Assembly (NCBI GenBank): GCA_963277665.1
Contig: OY728123.1
Location: 628,740,915-628,804,914, forward strand
From: Viscum album
Taxonomy: Eukaryota > Streptophyta > Magnoliopsida > Santalales > Viscaceae
Direction of reading: 5' to 3'
DNA length: 64,000 nucleotides
Part shown: positions 1 through 12,957 of the stretch, in pieces
Layout: the number at the start of each line of letters is the position of its first letter
Numbering within the stretch: position 1 is the stretch's first letter
Notes under the pieces: generated by a model
The model's database searches: none
What the model was told of the DNA's origin: nothing
The model's input: the letters and a program-made list of their open reading frames with translations, nothing else
Made by a program: the position numbers and the translations under genes

Positions 1-1185
1 CTGTCCAAGAAATGTGAGAGGCCAATAGTCCCAAAAGAAACCACCATCAATTCATAGAATCCCACACATATTCCCTAAACATCATGTCAATGGAACTCAA
101 TCACATCACCTTGATATTATCTGTTATGGGTGGCATTGTCTCATCCGCACTGTTTTAAGTCATGTAATAAGGATTCATTTTACCGTGCTGAAATTATGTA
201 AGGGTTTTCACTCTTCTCATTTCCATTGAGGAATTTATTTTATATTACGTATCTAAATTTCATTTCATATGTTGGGACATTATGTTCCATGATCCCCTAA
301 CTATCCATTTCACATATATATTATTAGATACCTCTTTCAATCTCATCGAAAAAATTAATAATTTCTATTGGATGTCGTTATGTTGCCGAAATTGCACCAT
401 GATTTTCCATGTCAAAGTCATCTTATAGTGAATACCATACCCATTTCACTATCAAGGGTATTCACGTTTATGATCATGTAATTATTTATTGGGTGAGTGC
501 ATGTATTTAATCTACATTCCATGTTCGTGAAATAAATTAATATGTTTAATGAATCCATTTTTTATGATCTATGTGGTACACATATAAATGGAAACAAAAT
601 GATAATGAAGGGTGCTCCCACATAACACTCCAATGTAATGGGTAATGTTTAGTATCATGATATGCCATGTGAAATAAGGGTTTACACATGCTAATTCAGG
701 TGAAATGATTGTTTACTCTAGATAATTAATGTGCAATGAGGGTTTACTCATGCTAATTCATGTGAAATGTGCCCTGGATCATGTTAGTATCTTGGTGTAG
801 GTTGTTTCCACATTTCCATGTTATGATAATCATGATATATCATGCCTTTATGTTAATGTTTCTTTTATTCTCCATTGATATGCCTATTTCATAACCTGTA
901 TTTTATTATTCATGTTATGTCTTTTTTACTCCCTTAATGGGATTTATAACTCACCCTTTTCTTATTCAGGTCCTCAGGTTAACCCATATAATGCTAAGTA
1001 CAAAGGAATGTTGGGGTCAGGTAAAAGAAGATTTCAAAAAAGATGTGTATTTCATGTTTTATATTGTTATGTAATTCTATTAAGCCCAAAATACACTATA
1101 AATCTTGATATTTTGAGTTTTATTAAGTGATCATTTTTGAAATAAGTCAAGTTTAAATATAAAATAAATAGCAGGGTGGTTATAA
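1..1185 (+). repeat. LTR-like segment, probably the 3' part of an LTR
   Basis: There is no coding similarity here. The segment ends with a stretch resembling the R/U5 end of plant gypsy LTRs: a 'ttataactcaccc' box followed by a pyrimidine-rich run ending in 'cag' near 950-970. It lies directly upstream of the RT remnant in the same orientation. The 72-codon open frame at 912-1,130 lies inside it and has no recognisable protein features. No primer binding site could be found at the junction near 1,130-1,185, so the assignment to element A is inferred from position. Confidence 0.4.
669..769. repeat. Two-copy tandem duplication, unit about 62 bp
   Basis: A block of about 39 bases starting at 669 recurs starting at 731. 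Both copies share 'gggtttac', 'catgctaattca' and 'gtgaaatg'. The copies differ at several positions, so the duplication is old. It lies in the LTR-like segment, where short internal duplications are common. Confidence 0.65.
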
Positions 1186-3990
1186 TATAAAACTTACTGA
1201 TTTAAGGGAACAAATTCCCATATTACGGATCTTCTGTCTAATGTATTTATTCACCCTTTTGTGTCACCATGGGCATCACCTTTCCTCTTTATTATGAATG
1301 TAGATGAGATCCTTAAACATTGGGTGCATTATCGAACGTTAATTAAGGTGACTATTAAGAACAAATATCCCTTTACCAGAATTGATGATCTCTTTGATGA
1401 GTTTATAGGGGATCATTTATTTTAAAAGATTTAATATCATTCATGGTACAACCAGTTGATATTACGAGAAAATAAAATACCTATTACATTGCCCAAGAGA
1501 TGATATAGTCATTTTGAGATTTTGGTTATGTTATTTGGTCACACTAACACTCCTACAATATTTATGGAATTGATTAACCATATCATTCATTTATTCTTGG
1601 ACTCTTTTGTTTTTTTTATGGATGGTATTTTAGTGTACTCCAAGTAAAGGAGTATCCCATGGACTATTTGGATATCATTATTGGAACCCTAAGGGATCAT
1701 CAACTATATGTGATTCTTTCTAGTTGTGATTTATTGATTAGATAAAATAATTGTCTGGTCATGTAAAATCTATGAGGGGTGTCTTAGTTGAACTTGACAG
1801 AAGACAAGTAGTTATGCCTTGGGAGAATCCAATAAATGTGTTTGACTTATAGAGATTCATGGTTTTGGGTGGTTTCTATAGACAATTTTTTTAGGATTTA
1901 TCCATGATCACATATCCTATTACATCTTTATCATATAATGGTGTAAAGATTGAGAAGAATGCAAATTTCAGAGATATTATGAGGAACTGAAGTCCAGGAT
2001 GACATTAGTACTATTTTGGATTATTCTGGACCTTATTTTAGGATATAACACTTTCTATGTTGATTTTGGAATGGGGTAGGGATGTGTATTGTTAAAGGGT
2101 GAATCGGTACTATCCTATTTCTCTCATTAATTACACCCTCATGAAAATCACTAACCTACCAATGTTCTTGAGTGGGCAGGGGTTTTTCATGCACTCCAAA
2201 CACGGTGTCACTATCTCTTTGGGAATCAGTTTATAGCGTGCTATGATCATAAGATTCTGATATATATCTCTACTCAGAGGGATATGAACTTGATATAGAT
2301 ATTATAGTTTTAGTATCCTCAAAATATTGATTTTGAAATTTCATATACACCTAGAATAGTAAATTTTGTAACCAAGTCCTTGATTAGAAAATTTTCTACC
2401 CAAGTCATGACGAAATTAGTTTAAGAGTCTTTTATTATGAGTATGTTCGCTAATATAATCAAGGGAGTGAAATTGGTTTTTGGAAAGGTGTTCTTGGCTT
2501 CAATGAAATATGAATCTTATCGTGAAATGAGAGTTCATCTCAAAAACTTGACCGAAACCAATTGTTAATGATTGAGTAAAATATTTTATTATTTTGATAC
2601 ATTTGGTGAGTGGCCTTGTTCTCCTAGTAGATCGTTGTGCTTCCATAATAGATTTTTTGTTCTGATCTATCTAGGTCTTGAGTTGATGGATAGTGTAAAC
2701 CAGTCTTTTTAGTCTTTTTAACTTGGGACAAAAAAGATGTATCACAAATTGAAAATTTGAAAATGGTTCCATGGGTTGTGAAGGTTAGTTATATATTTCA
2801 TATCATGGAGTAACATATGTCATAAAATTAATGCAAGATACTAAATGCTTGTGGGTTTGTTGCAACCTCTACCCATTCTGGTGTGGATGTTGGATGAGAG
2901 TTCCATGTAACTTTGGTGAGATTCCCATAGTATCCTATTAGGAATGACACAATTTGGGTGATCATTGATCAATATATGAAATTAGATCATTTATTTATTA
3001 GAAAAGATAGGAAAAAAGTATAAAATAAAATAAAATTTGTTGTACAAAAAATTATATAATTTCATGATATTCCATCTATGATTGTTTATGATAGGTATCA
3101 AAGGTTCGAATCTATGGTATGGGATGGTTTTCAAGAGGAAATGGGTTACATATTTAAATTTGTCATGACATATCTTCCAGAAATGTATGGATAGAAATAG
3201 TGATTTATAAATGTTCTTGAGGATATTCCCTAGGCTTTCATGATTTATTTTGGTGGATCCTCGTAAATGAATCTTCCTCTGGTTGAATTTTTCTATAGGA
3301 ACATTTATTACACTTTGATCAAGATGGTTCCTTTTGAAGTATTGTATAGGCATCCAAATATATCTCTCATATGCTTGGAATATTTGGGAGAGAGGACCTC
3401 TGTTTGACCAAGTCTCCTTCAAGAGATGTTGAAAAAGGTGTAGTTGATCTCAAAGAGGTTTTCCATAGTTAAGAGCCTTCTGAAATCCTATTTAGAACTC
3501 TTTTATTATCTTATCTATTTTTAGGTTTATGGTATAGTTTTTCATGGAGTTTTAACTCAAATGGTACATCGTTTGATAGGTAAGAACTATAATTTAGAAC
3601 CCAATTGTTTTGGTACCATTTGAGAACATTATGATACATAAAAAGGATACATATTAGTTGGAAATACCATGCATTTTCCCTTTGATCTATGACATGGTTC
3701 ATGCTTACCAATGGAGGAGGTATCAATAATATCATTCCCATGGGATTGAGTGGTTGGATGATGTTCTTGACTACAATACCACTATTAGTGAGAAACCAGT
3801 TTAGAATATGGATTCCTAGGGCATCGTACTGCGTGATAAAATGATTTATTTTGTCTATATACCATGGTAGTCAAGAAACGGAAAGAAAAGATGTGAGAGA
3901 GGGAGTCATTTAAGAGGTCATTGTGGCCTTCTATTTTGTGAGTCTGTGATCTTAAAGAATTTTTAGGGAATGAAAACATTTATGGTAGTG
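1186..3990 (+). pseudogene. Degenerate gypsy pol of element A (RT, RNase H, integrase, chromodomain-like tail)
   Basis: RT starts near 1,186 and shows FIHPFVSPW near 1,249, then VTIKNKYPFTRIDDLFDEF (about 1,350-1,410). The catalytic block lies in one open frame at 1,510-1,647 and reads FMDGILVYS where FIDDILVYS is expected, so the second Asp is Gly. RNase H follows: GGFYRQFF near 1,870, then ISTQRDMNL and DFEISYTPR (about 2,260-2,350). Integrase is seen as NDTIWVIIDQYMK at 2,943 and IPSMIVYDRYQRF near 3,069, keeping the second DDE Asp. The end of the integrase and a chromodomain-like linker (TTISEKPV near 3,780) reach about 3,990. Many stops break all domains. Family assignment is secure; domain limits are approximate. 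Confidence 0.85.
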
Positions 3991-3997
3991 AGAATTT

Positions 3998-4900
3998 TAG
4001 TACCCACCGGATCTCAGGTTCTCTTTAATTTAATATTAGTTTATCTTTAAATTAATTCTAGAGATTTCTAGGTAACATGGGTTTAAAACGGTTATTTTTA
4101 TAGAAGGAATACCAGGAACATGGATTGATTATGGTTCGTACTAACTATACATTAACCATGCAAGATAACATTGCGTTTAAACAAAGATGAATTCAATGGT
4201 TTGAGAATGATTATTTGAACCTTACTTCTAAAAAAGGAAAAACATATGGATTTTGGGTGTTCCTCTAAGGGATTTTAACATTTTGAACAAACCAAGAAGA
4301 TAGTATTATGAAGTTGAGTAACTTTAGACAGTATCCATAAATGTTTTGAGCGCTATTTTCCTAGTTGTGCAACCACACCATGCACAATTCGTTGACCCTT
4401 TAAAAACCTAGGTTTTAAACTTTTACCTTATATTTTATGCCAATTCTCCAACTAATCTAATTTAGGCTCAATATAATCCTTCCCTATAACTCTAGAGACT
4501 TCTTCATTGTTATTCTTAGTTATTTCCATTCATCCTGAATAGATCGTCTCAAGTTATGTAGTGTTCTTAATAGAGTTCTTCCTTTTCATCATAGATGACC
4601 ACTATATATACTCTTGTATCACGTTTTGGAACCCATGGAGGATATTTGATATGTTTTTAATGTGTTTTAGAGAGTATTTGAATGTTTCCAATGGATTTAG
4701 GATCAAGAGGACCAGATCTAATTTCTATAGTCTCTGTTTATATAGGCCATTAGTTCTATCTTGATTGTTAATCTATGTCTCTCTATAAAAAGGGTTAATA
4801 TAATTAATTTCTTATTAAAATTTTATATTTGATTGGTATAGTCCTTTAAATGATTTTATTTATTATTAAAATGTGTTTTTTGAAAATTAATATTGTTTTA
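3998..4900 (+). repeat. Probable start of the element A 3' LTR
   Basis: The pol reading ends at a short purine-rich stretch (3,985-3,994). The next bases, TAGTACCCACC, resemble the TGTAACACCC start of LTRs in this lineage. No coding similarity follows. A TATA-like box sits about 785 bases in. The LTR end could not be located, so the right limit is arbitrary. No convincing match to the segment at 1-1,185 was seen; an LTR pair here would need alignment to prove. Confidence 0.35.
4782..4791 (+). promoter_or_regulatory. TATA-like box in the putative element A LTR
   Basis: The sequence ctctataaaaaggg has the same form as the box in the element 3 LTR (ctataaaaagg at 53,117). Its place 0.8 kb after the proposed LTR start fits a U3/R border. 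In DNA this AT-rich a TATA match alone is weak, and the flanking bases do not match element 3. Confidence 0.3.
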
Positions 4901-7900
4901 AGTGGTTTTACATTAAAAATATTTTGTGCACACCAAGTGTTTTATAAAATTCTTGAATGGTGGTTTTGGATTGAAAAATATATTTTCAATAATTGAAGTG
5001 GATTATATTATTTTGAAAACATTTTATAAATTGTGAGTATGTATTTTAAAATAGTTTTAGAAAATATTGTCACATTGGATAACCTTGGGTGTGTCGAGAA
5101 TAGAATTATCACTCATAGCTTGTGTAATGCCGCATAAGTTTTTAATTCAATTTATTATATGTAATCCCACAATATTTTATATATATTAGATCAACTATAG
5201 TCCTAGATTAGTGATTTATTTTTATATCTAGTATGTATACTCATTGGTTAGAGCCTAAAATATGCACTTTTTCATTTATGATTGGATTATCACATGATGG
5301 GTTGTGTCATAGTTATTTTCTCACATGCTTTCAAATGATGGATTATGTCATGGTTATATTTGTTACATGCTTATAATTTTCTGTACCAATGGATTGAATT
5401 GATTATTATTTCATGCTTATCAAATGTAGTGGTCATATTACTTTTCTTTTGAATAGTGATTTATTTTATGAAAACTAATGAATAATTTATAAATGGTTTG
5501 GATTTATTAAAATTATATATAAAAATATATTGGATTCAAATCTAGAATAGTTGAATTACAGAAATTATAAATTTTATATATTCTCTAGTAGAATCATATA
5601 TGTCTTTTTGGTCATACCCTACTTTTTCCTTTGGGTGGTTTTATATGTTGTTTTGATGGATTCAGCTAAATTGAAAGGCATCATATAGAATTACTAATTC
5701 TCTTGTTGTCTATTCCATTGAACTGTGATGGTTTGAAGGTGGAAGTTATTCAAATGGAGTGTTATTTTTATTTTAACAAAATATTTTATGGATTTTTTCC
5801 ATTTTTAATTGATTTTATGCCTCTTAGATGTTTGATCTGTTCTTATACATTGTAATCTAGTTTTTTTATTATATAGATACTTTTTTTCATTATCTAATTT
5901 CACCTCAATGCACTGTGATGGGATGGTTTGGGTGGATGATCTAGTTGAAATGAGAAGGTTTGTTACACCAAAAAAATCCTCTATCCACTTACTGATAATC
6001 CACCTAATTAACCAAAACATTATAACAATAAGAATTCTTCATGGGGGATTTGGATTTCTCGTTCATCATCGATTATATCTATAACAAAATAAATCCATTT
6101 TTATTAGTGTGTCTTATTAGGTGACATCTCCTAAGGTATTATCCAAGTGTATTAAATTAATTATGTAACTACATATTAAAATTTATATAAAATCATAGAT
6201 AATCCCTAGGAATATCATTTTGACTCCCCTCGATTAAATTATTCTATTCAATTGATTGAGGGAATAAATATAACTTCATGGAGACATTTTATCCCTAATA
6301 TTTGATAAAATAATATCTCCCAAAAATAATATTTCTCCTCAGTCGACAACATTATTTGTAAAGATCTACCTATTTATGATTATTATAAAATAAAATCCAC
6401 TTATTCTTTTATAAAGATAATTCATTATATAAATATTCATTAATTTTTATAAACCATTAGTCTTATCCTTGAAATTCTAATTATTCAAAACTTTATTTCC
6501 TTTTGGATTTTCATCACCACCCCTACGATAACAAATCTTTCATTTCATCTACTTATGCGAAGTAATCACCCTCAACAATTATTTCACTACAACTATAATG
6601 TTTAAAGACATATTGAGCATTTGAGGTAATTCTTTTTGGAACCAGATAATAATCAATATTGTTTTTAAAGTAATCAAAAACTTTAATCCATTGTTTATGA
6701 ACATCCAGTAACTTTTTTTTATAATTTTCATTACCGAATATGTTTTGTTATAAGAAATCTTGGATTCTACCAAGGTGGAACCTTAATATATTACATTATC
6801 AACCTTAGAAATTATATATTTCTTATTTTAATTTCAAAGATTTTATCTCTCTCATTATGTATCACATTGAAAACAATAATTTTTAGTGGGGAATCAACTT
6901 CTTAGTCATTAATATCCTTGAATTTTATATTATCAAGTGTTTTATTATGATATCTATTCTACAATTGGAATTATCTCTTCTCTCCTTTTTGATTTTTATT
7001 TTCATTCAATTTTACAAAAATGTAGCCTTTTCAATTGGAATTATTTAGTGACAATACACCACTATGTTTTTCTTAGATATTCTCCATTCATACAACACTC
7101 AAGGGTTTATTGGGTGGTTTTAATACCGAAATTATTATTATAGGACCCACATTCTAAAATTATTCATCCACATTTTATTTTTTTATAATAATATATTGTA
7201 TCATTTTAAGATCAAAATTTTTATTTTCATACATTTGTTACCAAGTCACCTACCTTTATTAGAAATTACATCATTTAATCCACATTATAGTATTTCTATC
7301 CAAGTAAATATTTGAAACATGTAATAAAAATATTCATTATTATTTGGGGTGGTGTAGCTGAAATGTTTCTAACACTTCCAAAATTAAAACACATAAAAGG
7401 TATTGATTCATTTAACAAATGATTGTCCATCAATTACAAGATTTTATTTAAAAGATAAATTTATTGATTTTATAAATTTATTTTTATTAAAATAATTTTT
7501 TTCTGAGTCAATACATAAAAAACAAAGTCTGAATTTGATGGATCCTTCACTAAATATATATTTTGATTAAATAGTAAAAAATTCATATTTTTACAAAAAT
7601 GGCATTTCGTTTCTTTCAAAATAGTAATTTAAAAGTCTTATAATATTTTTTTTGTGGATTTTATGTAGCATAAGATCCATATGATTAATAATAAAATAAA
7701 AAATTCCAAATAAATCAAAATTATATTTTCTAAAATTAATTAATAATATTTTTTATATAAGAAATTGTTTATAAACTTTTTTATTTTTCATCCTTATATT
7801 AAATATAATTTCTGAAAGTAATAAAAATATAATATTTTAAATTGGATTTTAAATTTTTAATAAGAAGTTTCAAATGTATAATTTATTTAAATTTAATTTT

Positions 7901-8500
7901 TGGTCATTATGAATAATTACCATAGATAAAATTTATCACAATGAAAAATGGTAAATTGAATTAATTAACATAAAAACTATGTGATAATGCAAATAAACCA
8001 TATCCTAATTCTTATTGGATGATTGAATATAGACCCTAATTAACAAATATTTGAATTAGGTGAGTTTTGGAGCAACATTACAATGATTAATAATATAATA
8101 TTCTAATGTTTAGAAAAATTTCAATTGTGTCACTCACCTCTCTTATAAAATGGTCCCACAAATCGTCCATTAATAACACTTTTTGATAAATATAGTTCAT
8201 CCAAGACCTTACCTATAATATCTTGAAAAACACTCCCAGCTTTCAGGAAGAATATTTCCTCTCAAAAGGAAAATCATATAAGGCTTATTGTGTAAGACAA
8301 AGGGAGATATCTTAGGGGAAGGTATAAGTCCAGATATACCAATTTCGTGATTTTTTCATATTATACCACCTTAAAATATTCTTCAACCACGATGAATTAT
8401 GAAAATTAATATATTTAATTTACTAAAATTTTATTACTATTATTATGGTAGAACCCAATTTCATCTCCTTTTCTGTCTTATGATAAATGAAAACATCATT
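4900..8500. other. AT-rich stretch without a recognisable gene
   Basis: No open frame here gives recognisable domains on either strand. Short internal duplications occur: 5,293-5,326 and 5,337-5,371 share 'gatgg.tt.tgtcat.gttat' at a spacing of 44 bases, and 'actgtgatgg' with similar flanks recurs near 5,717 and 5,911. Such patterns and the lack of coding sequence suit old LTR or intergenic repeat DNA. Open frames at 5,805-6,020, 6,579-6,773 and 6,937-7,143 were read and not recognised. Confidence 0.5.
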
Positions 8501-8504
8501 CCTT

Positions 8505-9060
8505 CATACTTGTGGAATATTACCTCAATGGAGAGATATGTTTCATTTCTCATCACTAGATCATTATTATTGTCAAAAAATATTGAGAAAATGAACATAT
8601 ATGATATTTATGTCATAATTATTAATTTTTAAAGATAATTTATTAATAACCTCCTTAATATTTCCATCATTTGGAAATTTATAACGTCGTTCATGTATAC
8701 ATGTGGAATACAATATCTATGGAGTGATGTGATTCATTTTTAATATCCACCAAATAATAATGGTTATAAGTGTTGATCTAATGAGTAAATATATCATGTA
8801 TAAAATATTTATCATTCTATAAATGTAATTTATATCTTAATTTATTTCATTTCCACCTATTATAAAAATGAATCCATATCTTAGGTGTCTGTTCAGTTTA
8901 TCGATTCAATGAAATGATGTGGTTCCTTTTTCATGAATAACTTTCATGGTTGGATTTAAAAGTTAAAAATGAATAAATATTATAATATTAATATATTTTA
9001 AATTCTGGAGATAATTTAACAATAACCCCATTAACAATGGTCCATTCACCAATGTTATTT
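8505..9060. repeat. Diverged repeat series with a period near 190-200 bp
   Basis: Related blocks recur at about 8,510, 8,697 and 8,904. The first two share 'acttgtggaata' / 'acatgtggaata', and all have a 'gatatgtttcattt' / 'gatgtgattcattt' / 'gatgtggttccttt' type core. A second motif, 'agataatttattaataacctcc' and its relative, occurs near 8,633 and 9,009. The copies are heavily diverged, so this could be a small decayed satellite-like array or chance similarity in low-complexity DNA. Confidence 0.3.
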
Positions 9061-11430
9061 TGATGTTATAAACTGAAAGTCCACAAAACATCCAACATTA
9101 AAATAACCATTCAAGTAATGAAATAAAAAAATTTAATAAATAAAATAAAAGGAATGATGATAATGTAATGAAAATTAAAAAGTTTCCTATTAATGTATAA
9201 AAATAACAAGATTTTATAATTCTGGGAATAGATAACATATGATAATTAAGAGGACATGAGCTAAGGTATTTTTTATAAAAACTAAATTTTAACTTATTCC
9301 AATCAAATCATTTTCCTTCATGTTTATGTTATATAAATTTGTTATAGAACAATTTATTTTGAAACTATTGTATATTAAATTTAATTTTCAATTAATGTTT
9401 TCTTTTTATTTAATTATTTAAAAATTAATCTTGTAATCCTTTAATGAAAGGCCCATTTTGATGCTTTTTTACAGATGTGAAAAAATATTTTTTGATGTAA
9501 AGGTATTGACCACCATTTCCATTGGTCACAGACATAATAGTTTAAAAAAAACTATAATATTACAACATTATTAATAAAGAATTATTTTTAAAATAATCTA
9601 GTAATTTTTAGTTTTAAGAATTTTTTATAAGGAATCTTAACATATTTCTATTCTTTATGAGAAAACAGAAATTATTATTATTTATTTGTTTGAAATAAAA
9701 TTAAATGGGAATGTGATACACTTTATCAGTGATAAGGTACTCCTAATATATTTGGGAATTATTAGGTTATATGATTACATATTAATTGTTAAATAATTTT
9801 TTAAGGTAAGGATAATGACCCAAGATAACTATATAATAATAATGAAATTATTTTTAATGATATATTTATATTTTTAAAGATAATTAAATAAGTTTATATT
9901 TTTATGTCATATTTATCACCATTTTAAATATATAGGTGAAGGGATTGTTTTTTAAGGAAATCTATTCATGTGTTTTCTTGTTTTCCATGAAACCCTAATA
10001 TTTATTATATTTTTTTTTATTTAATATAAAATGATTCATGAAACCTATTATGAAAATAATTTTTCCAATGAAAAGTAAAAATATATTTTAAGTCAACTAT
10101 TTATATAAAAAATAAAATGTTCTTGTTGAATATTTAGGTTTATAAATGGGATAACTGTGTCATTTTCATTTATGTCACTTATTGATAGATTTTTTCTCAC
10201 ACCATATGTTCAAATAATTTTTCACAATGCTTATGGATAAGTGTAAAATACAATATCATCGTAGATCCATATATGAGGGTCACATTGAATGAAGCATGTG
10301 GGTATTTTTAAATAATATGATTTTTTTGTAGAAAGAATACTATGAGTAAACTTCCACTTCATTTTCTAATATTTTACATAATTTTAAAAAAAACTCAAAC
10401 AGAAAATATCCACGACATATAATAAAGTGAAAACCATTTTATTAATTCTTGTAATTATGGGTTGCTTAAGGTATAAAGTGATATAGTTGGTATATGTGAA
10501 ATTATTTAGATTTATATAGGTCAGGATAATTTTAAAATACAATTTAACTATACTATAATTTATAGTAATTTTATCATGAGAAATTGTTTGAATATTTCTA
10601 TGTTTCATTATTTAATCCATGTCTTTTTTGAAAAATTTTCTCTATGGGAAACTTGAGAGTTATGGTTGAATGTAATTAATAGATAATTACCTTCTGATAC
10701 AATAACATAGAATTTTGGGAATGGATTATTTTTAGTATAGACTCAGTTGATTTTGGATATTAATGGTGTCACCCATGAAAGATAGCGATTAGATTCTACA
10801 TAGAGGAACATGTACATAGTAGATAATTTCATGAAACAAATCCCACCATCATCTGATGGATCTTCAAATCTGGTTAAATATGAATGGTTGATAGTTTTTT
10901 CAGTAAAAAATATTTTACATTTTAGTATATCAAAAAAATAAAATGCTGACAATTTATATAAATATTTTTTAAGTTTTAGTCCAATGATTTTGGACCCTAA
11001 TTAAAAATAATAATATAAAATATAAGATTGATTCCATGGAATAGATGAAATTCAATACTTTTTTGTGAATAAATTTCATAATGTTCTCCTTCAATTAATG
11101 GAAAACCAATTTTTAGAGTTAATGAAAAGGAAGAGGCCTCATAAGAAAATTATGAGGAAAATTTTACCAGACATCCTTCTATGTATTGAATTATTTTATG
11201 AAATGTGATAGCAATGTTTTTTTAATTTTACATTGTATTTAAGATAATTTTACAAAGGTATCAATTTTATCATTAGGTCAGATTTTATAAGTTATTTGTG
11301 CGGTATGATGATAATGTTGAGATGCAGTTACTGTAATTTTATAAGAAAAATTTTATAATTCGACCCAAGCAGTGAGAAATGGGGAAACATTTATTTAAAA
11401 CCCAGAAGGAAATAAAAATCAATTACACTG
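9060..11430. other. AT-rich stretch upstream of the element B coding remnant
   Basis: By position this should hold the 5' LTR and gag of element B. I could not find an LTR boundary, a TGGTATCAGAG-type primer binding site, or a gag domain with its tryptophan pair. Open frames at 10,384-10,608 and 10,743-10,952 (minus) have no recognisable motifs. Nothing firm can be assigned. Confidence 0.45.
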
Positions 11431-11520
11431 TTGTAATATGTTTTGGAGGAAACAACATGGGGAATGTATGTTATGATTTTGGAATTTTTACTAACATGGA
11501 AATCGTAGACACAAGGCAAT
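11430..11520 (+). pseudogene. Element B gag zinc-knuckle remnant
   Basis: The reading CYDFGIFTNMEIVD at 11,469-11,510 lines up with the gypsy gag knuckle of the form CxxCxxxxHxxxxC. Only the first Cys is retained; the second Cys, the His and the last Cys are replaced. Its place about 200 bases before the protease remnant, on the same strand, supports the call. In an intact element the knuckle binds the RNA genome inside the capsid. The motif alone would not be convincing. Confidence 0.4.
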
Positions 11521-11668
11521 TTGCACAAAGGAAATGAAAAATGGTTCTGGTCATACAAGTAATGAAAAATAGATATTGAAATAAAGGAGTTGAGGTATTA
11601 TGACAATTCATGTCATAAGATAGTTATGCAATGTGGGAGTCTAAAATATTGGAAATATAATGTTATAA

Positions 11669-12150
11669 ATGTTTTTTTATACTACTATAGTAAATGGGGG
11701 ACCCATAGATGAAGTTTTATTAAGTACAATACTTATTTATTTGTACAACACCAATATCTTGTTTGATCTACAGACCACATATTCTTTTATATCATATAAA
11801 TATGTATTTAAAATGGAAATACCTTATAATGAAATGAAGTATTATCTTTTCATAAAATCTGATTAATGTAGAATAAAATAAACACTATTTTACAAAAATA
11901 TTCTCATTATTATCTTTTGAATATTTCCCCCTAAAAAATTATGTCTACTCCATTGTAGATTTTCATTTTATTCATTATATTGATTTGATCTTAGTTATCA
12001 AGAAATGACTAAATGTAGATATAAATATGTAATATTCATTTTTCAGAGTATGTTTCAATTTTTATATAATAAGGACATCAAACCTTAGATAAAATATTAA
12101 GAAGTTGAGAAACCAATAAAATGTTGTATTGAAATTTATCCCATAAATAT
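11669..12150 (+). pseudogene. Element B gypsy aspartic protease remnant
   Basis: An open frame of 65 codons (11,669-11,866) reads like the N-terminal half of a gypsy protease. The segment ILFDLQTTYSFISYKY matches the family pattern LFDSGATHSFIS: the catalytic Asp and the SFIS are kept, while the Ser-Gly after the Asp have become Leu-Gln. After the stop, a frame near 11,975-12,020 reads DLILVI, fitting the C-terminal DVILGMDWL, and ISTPLG-like sequence lies before it. Further readings to about 12,150 fit the protease-RT linker. The enzyme would have cut the gag-pol polyprotein. It is broken by stops and frameshifts. Confidence 0.75.
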
Positions 12151-12179
12151 CCTTAAAAAGAAAGGATATATTCTAATTT

Positions 12180-12957
12180 TTGATGTTCTTATAGTGAAAA
12201 AATATCTGTATTTAATTCATTATGATTTTCATATATTTATTCTATATTGGTCAATTTAGATAATATTTTTTTTAGTGTGTGATTCCATTCTATCTTAAAA
12301 ACTAATTTATTGAATAATAGTAGATGAGTTTTATGAAATGAAATAGATGTTACATGAAAGTCATGATAGGGGTTTCATATTACATTTTACTTCTTAGTTG
12401 TGTGATACTATTTTTTTCCATAAATATATATAGTTATATGAGGTTGTGCATTTATTATAGAGCCATAAATAACATCACTATTAAGAACAAGTATTTATTC
12501 ACTCTAATCGATGACTTGTTTAATCGGGTCTAGGGTGAATAGTATTTTCAATTAATCTTAGGTGTAGGTATCCCAACTAAAGGTGATGGTTGAATACATT
12601 CCATATAAATGTTTTTATTGTTTTTTATCATTATTATATGTTTTAGGTTATTTTATTTGGGTAAAAAAAATACACCCACTCCAATTATGTACATAATGAT
12701 TATAGTATTCCGTGAATATTTGGATTAAATTTTGATTTTATTTCTTGATTACATTCTTGTATACTCTAAAAGATACAAATACCAAGATAAGAATATATGT
12801 TTTGTTTTTTAGGAATTAAAATAAAATTTTATTTATAGAAAATTTACTAAATGTTATATTGGGTTAAGAATATTTTTTCTATGAATTGTGTTTCTAATGA
12901 TGGAATAATTGTTAATCTATGAAAAATAAAAGTGGTTAAAGAATGGTTAGGACTATA
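12180..12957 (+). pseudogene. Element B reverse transcriptase remnant, cut off at element 1
   Basis: The frame at 12,453 reads YYRAINNITIKNKY followed by LIDDLFNRV, a textbook gypsy RT block (YRALNxxTIKNKYPLPRIDDLFD). The catalytic box near 12,735 reads FLDYILVYS, so the second Asp of the DD pair is Tyr. KFTKCYIGL (about 12,840-12,870) and CVSNDGIIVN (about 12,890-12,920) match the end of the RT region. The reading stops at VVKEW near 12,945, exactly where the LTR of element 1 starts. The expected RNase H and integrase of element B are not found on the far side of element 1 (23,529 on), so the downstream half is lost or unrecognisable. Confidence 0.85.

Larger units (their letters stand above)
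1..4000 (+). mobile_element. Element A: decayed Ty3/gypsy retrotransposon lacking gag and protease
   Basis: This plus-strand gypsy relic enters from the left window edge. It holds an LTR-like segment (1 to about 1,185), then a pol remnant running RT, RNase H, integrase and a chromodomain-like tail (1,186-3,990). A probable 3' LTR start follows at 3,998. The domain order RT-RH-INT is diagnostic of Ty3/gypsy rather than Ty1/copia. No gag, zinc knuckle or protease lies between the LTR-like part and RT, so about 2.5 kb expected in a full element is missing. The relic has many stops and frameshifts. Confidence 0.75.

Noticed and set aside
6937..7143. Ty1/copia integrase remnant
   Set aside because: A loose resemblance of one short segment (YSTIGIISS) to the copia integrase GIIHQ block was considered, but no second motif was found near it.
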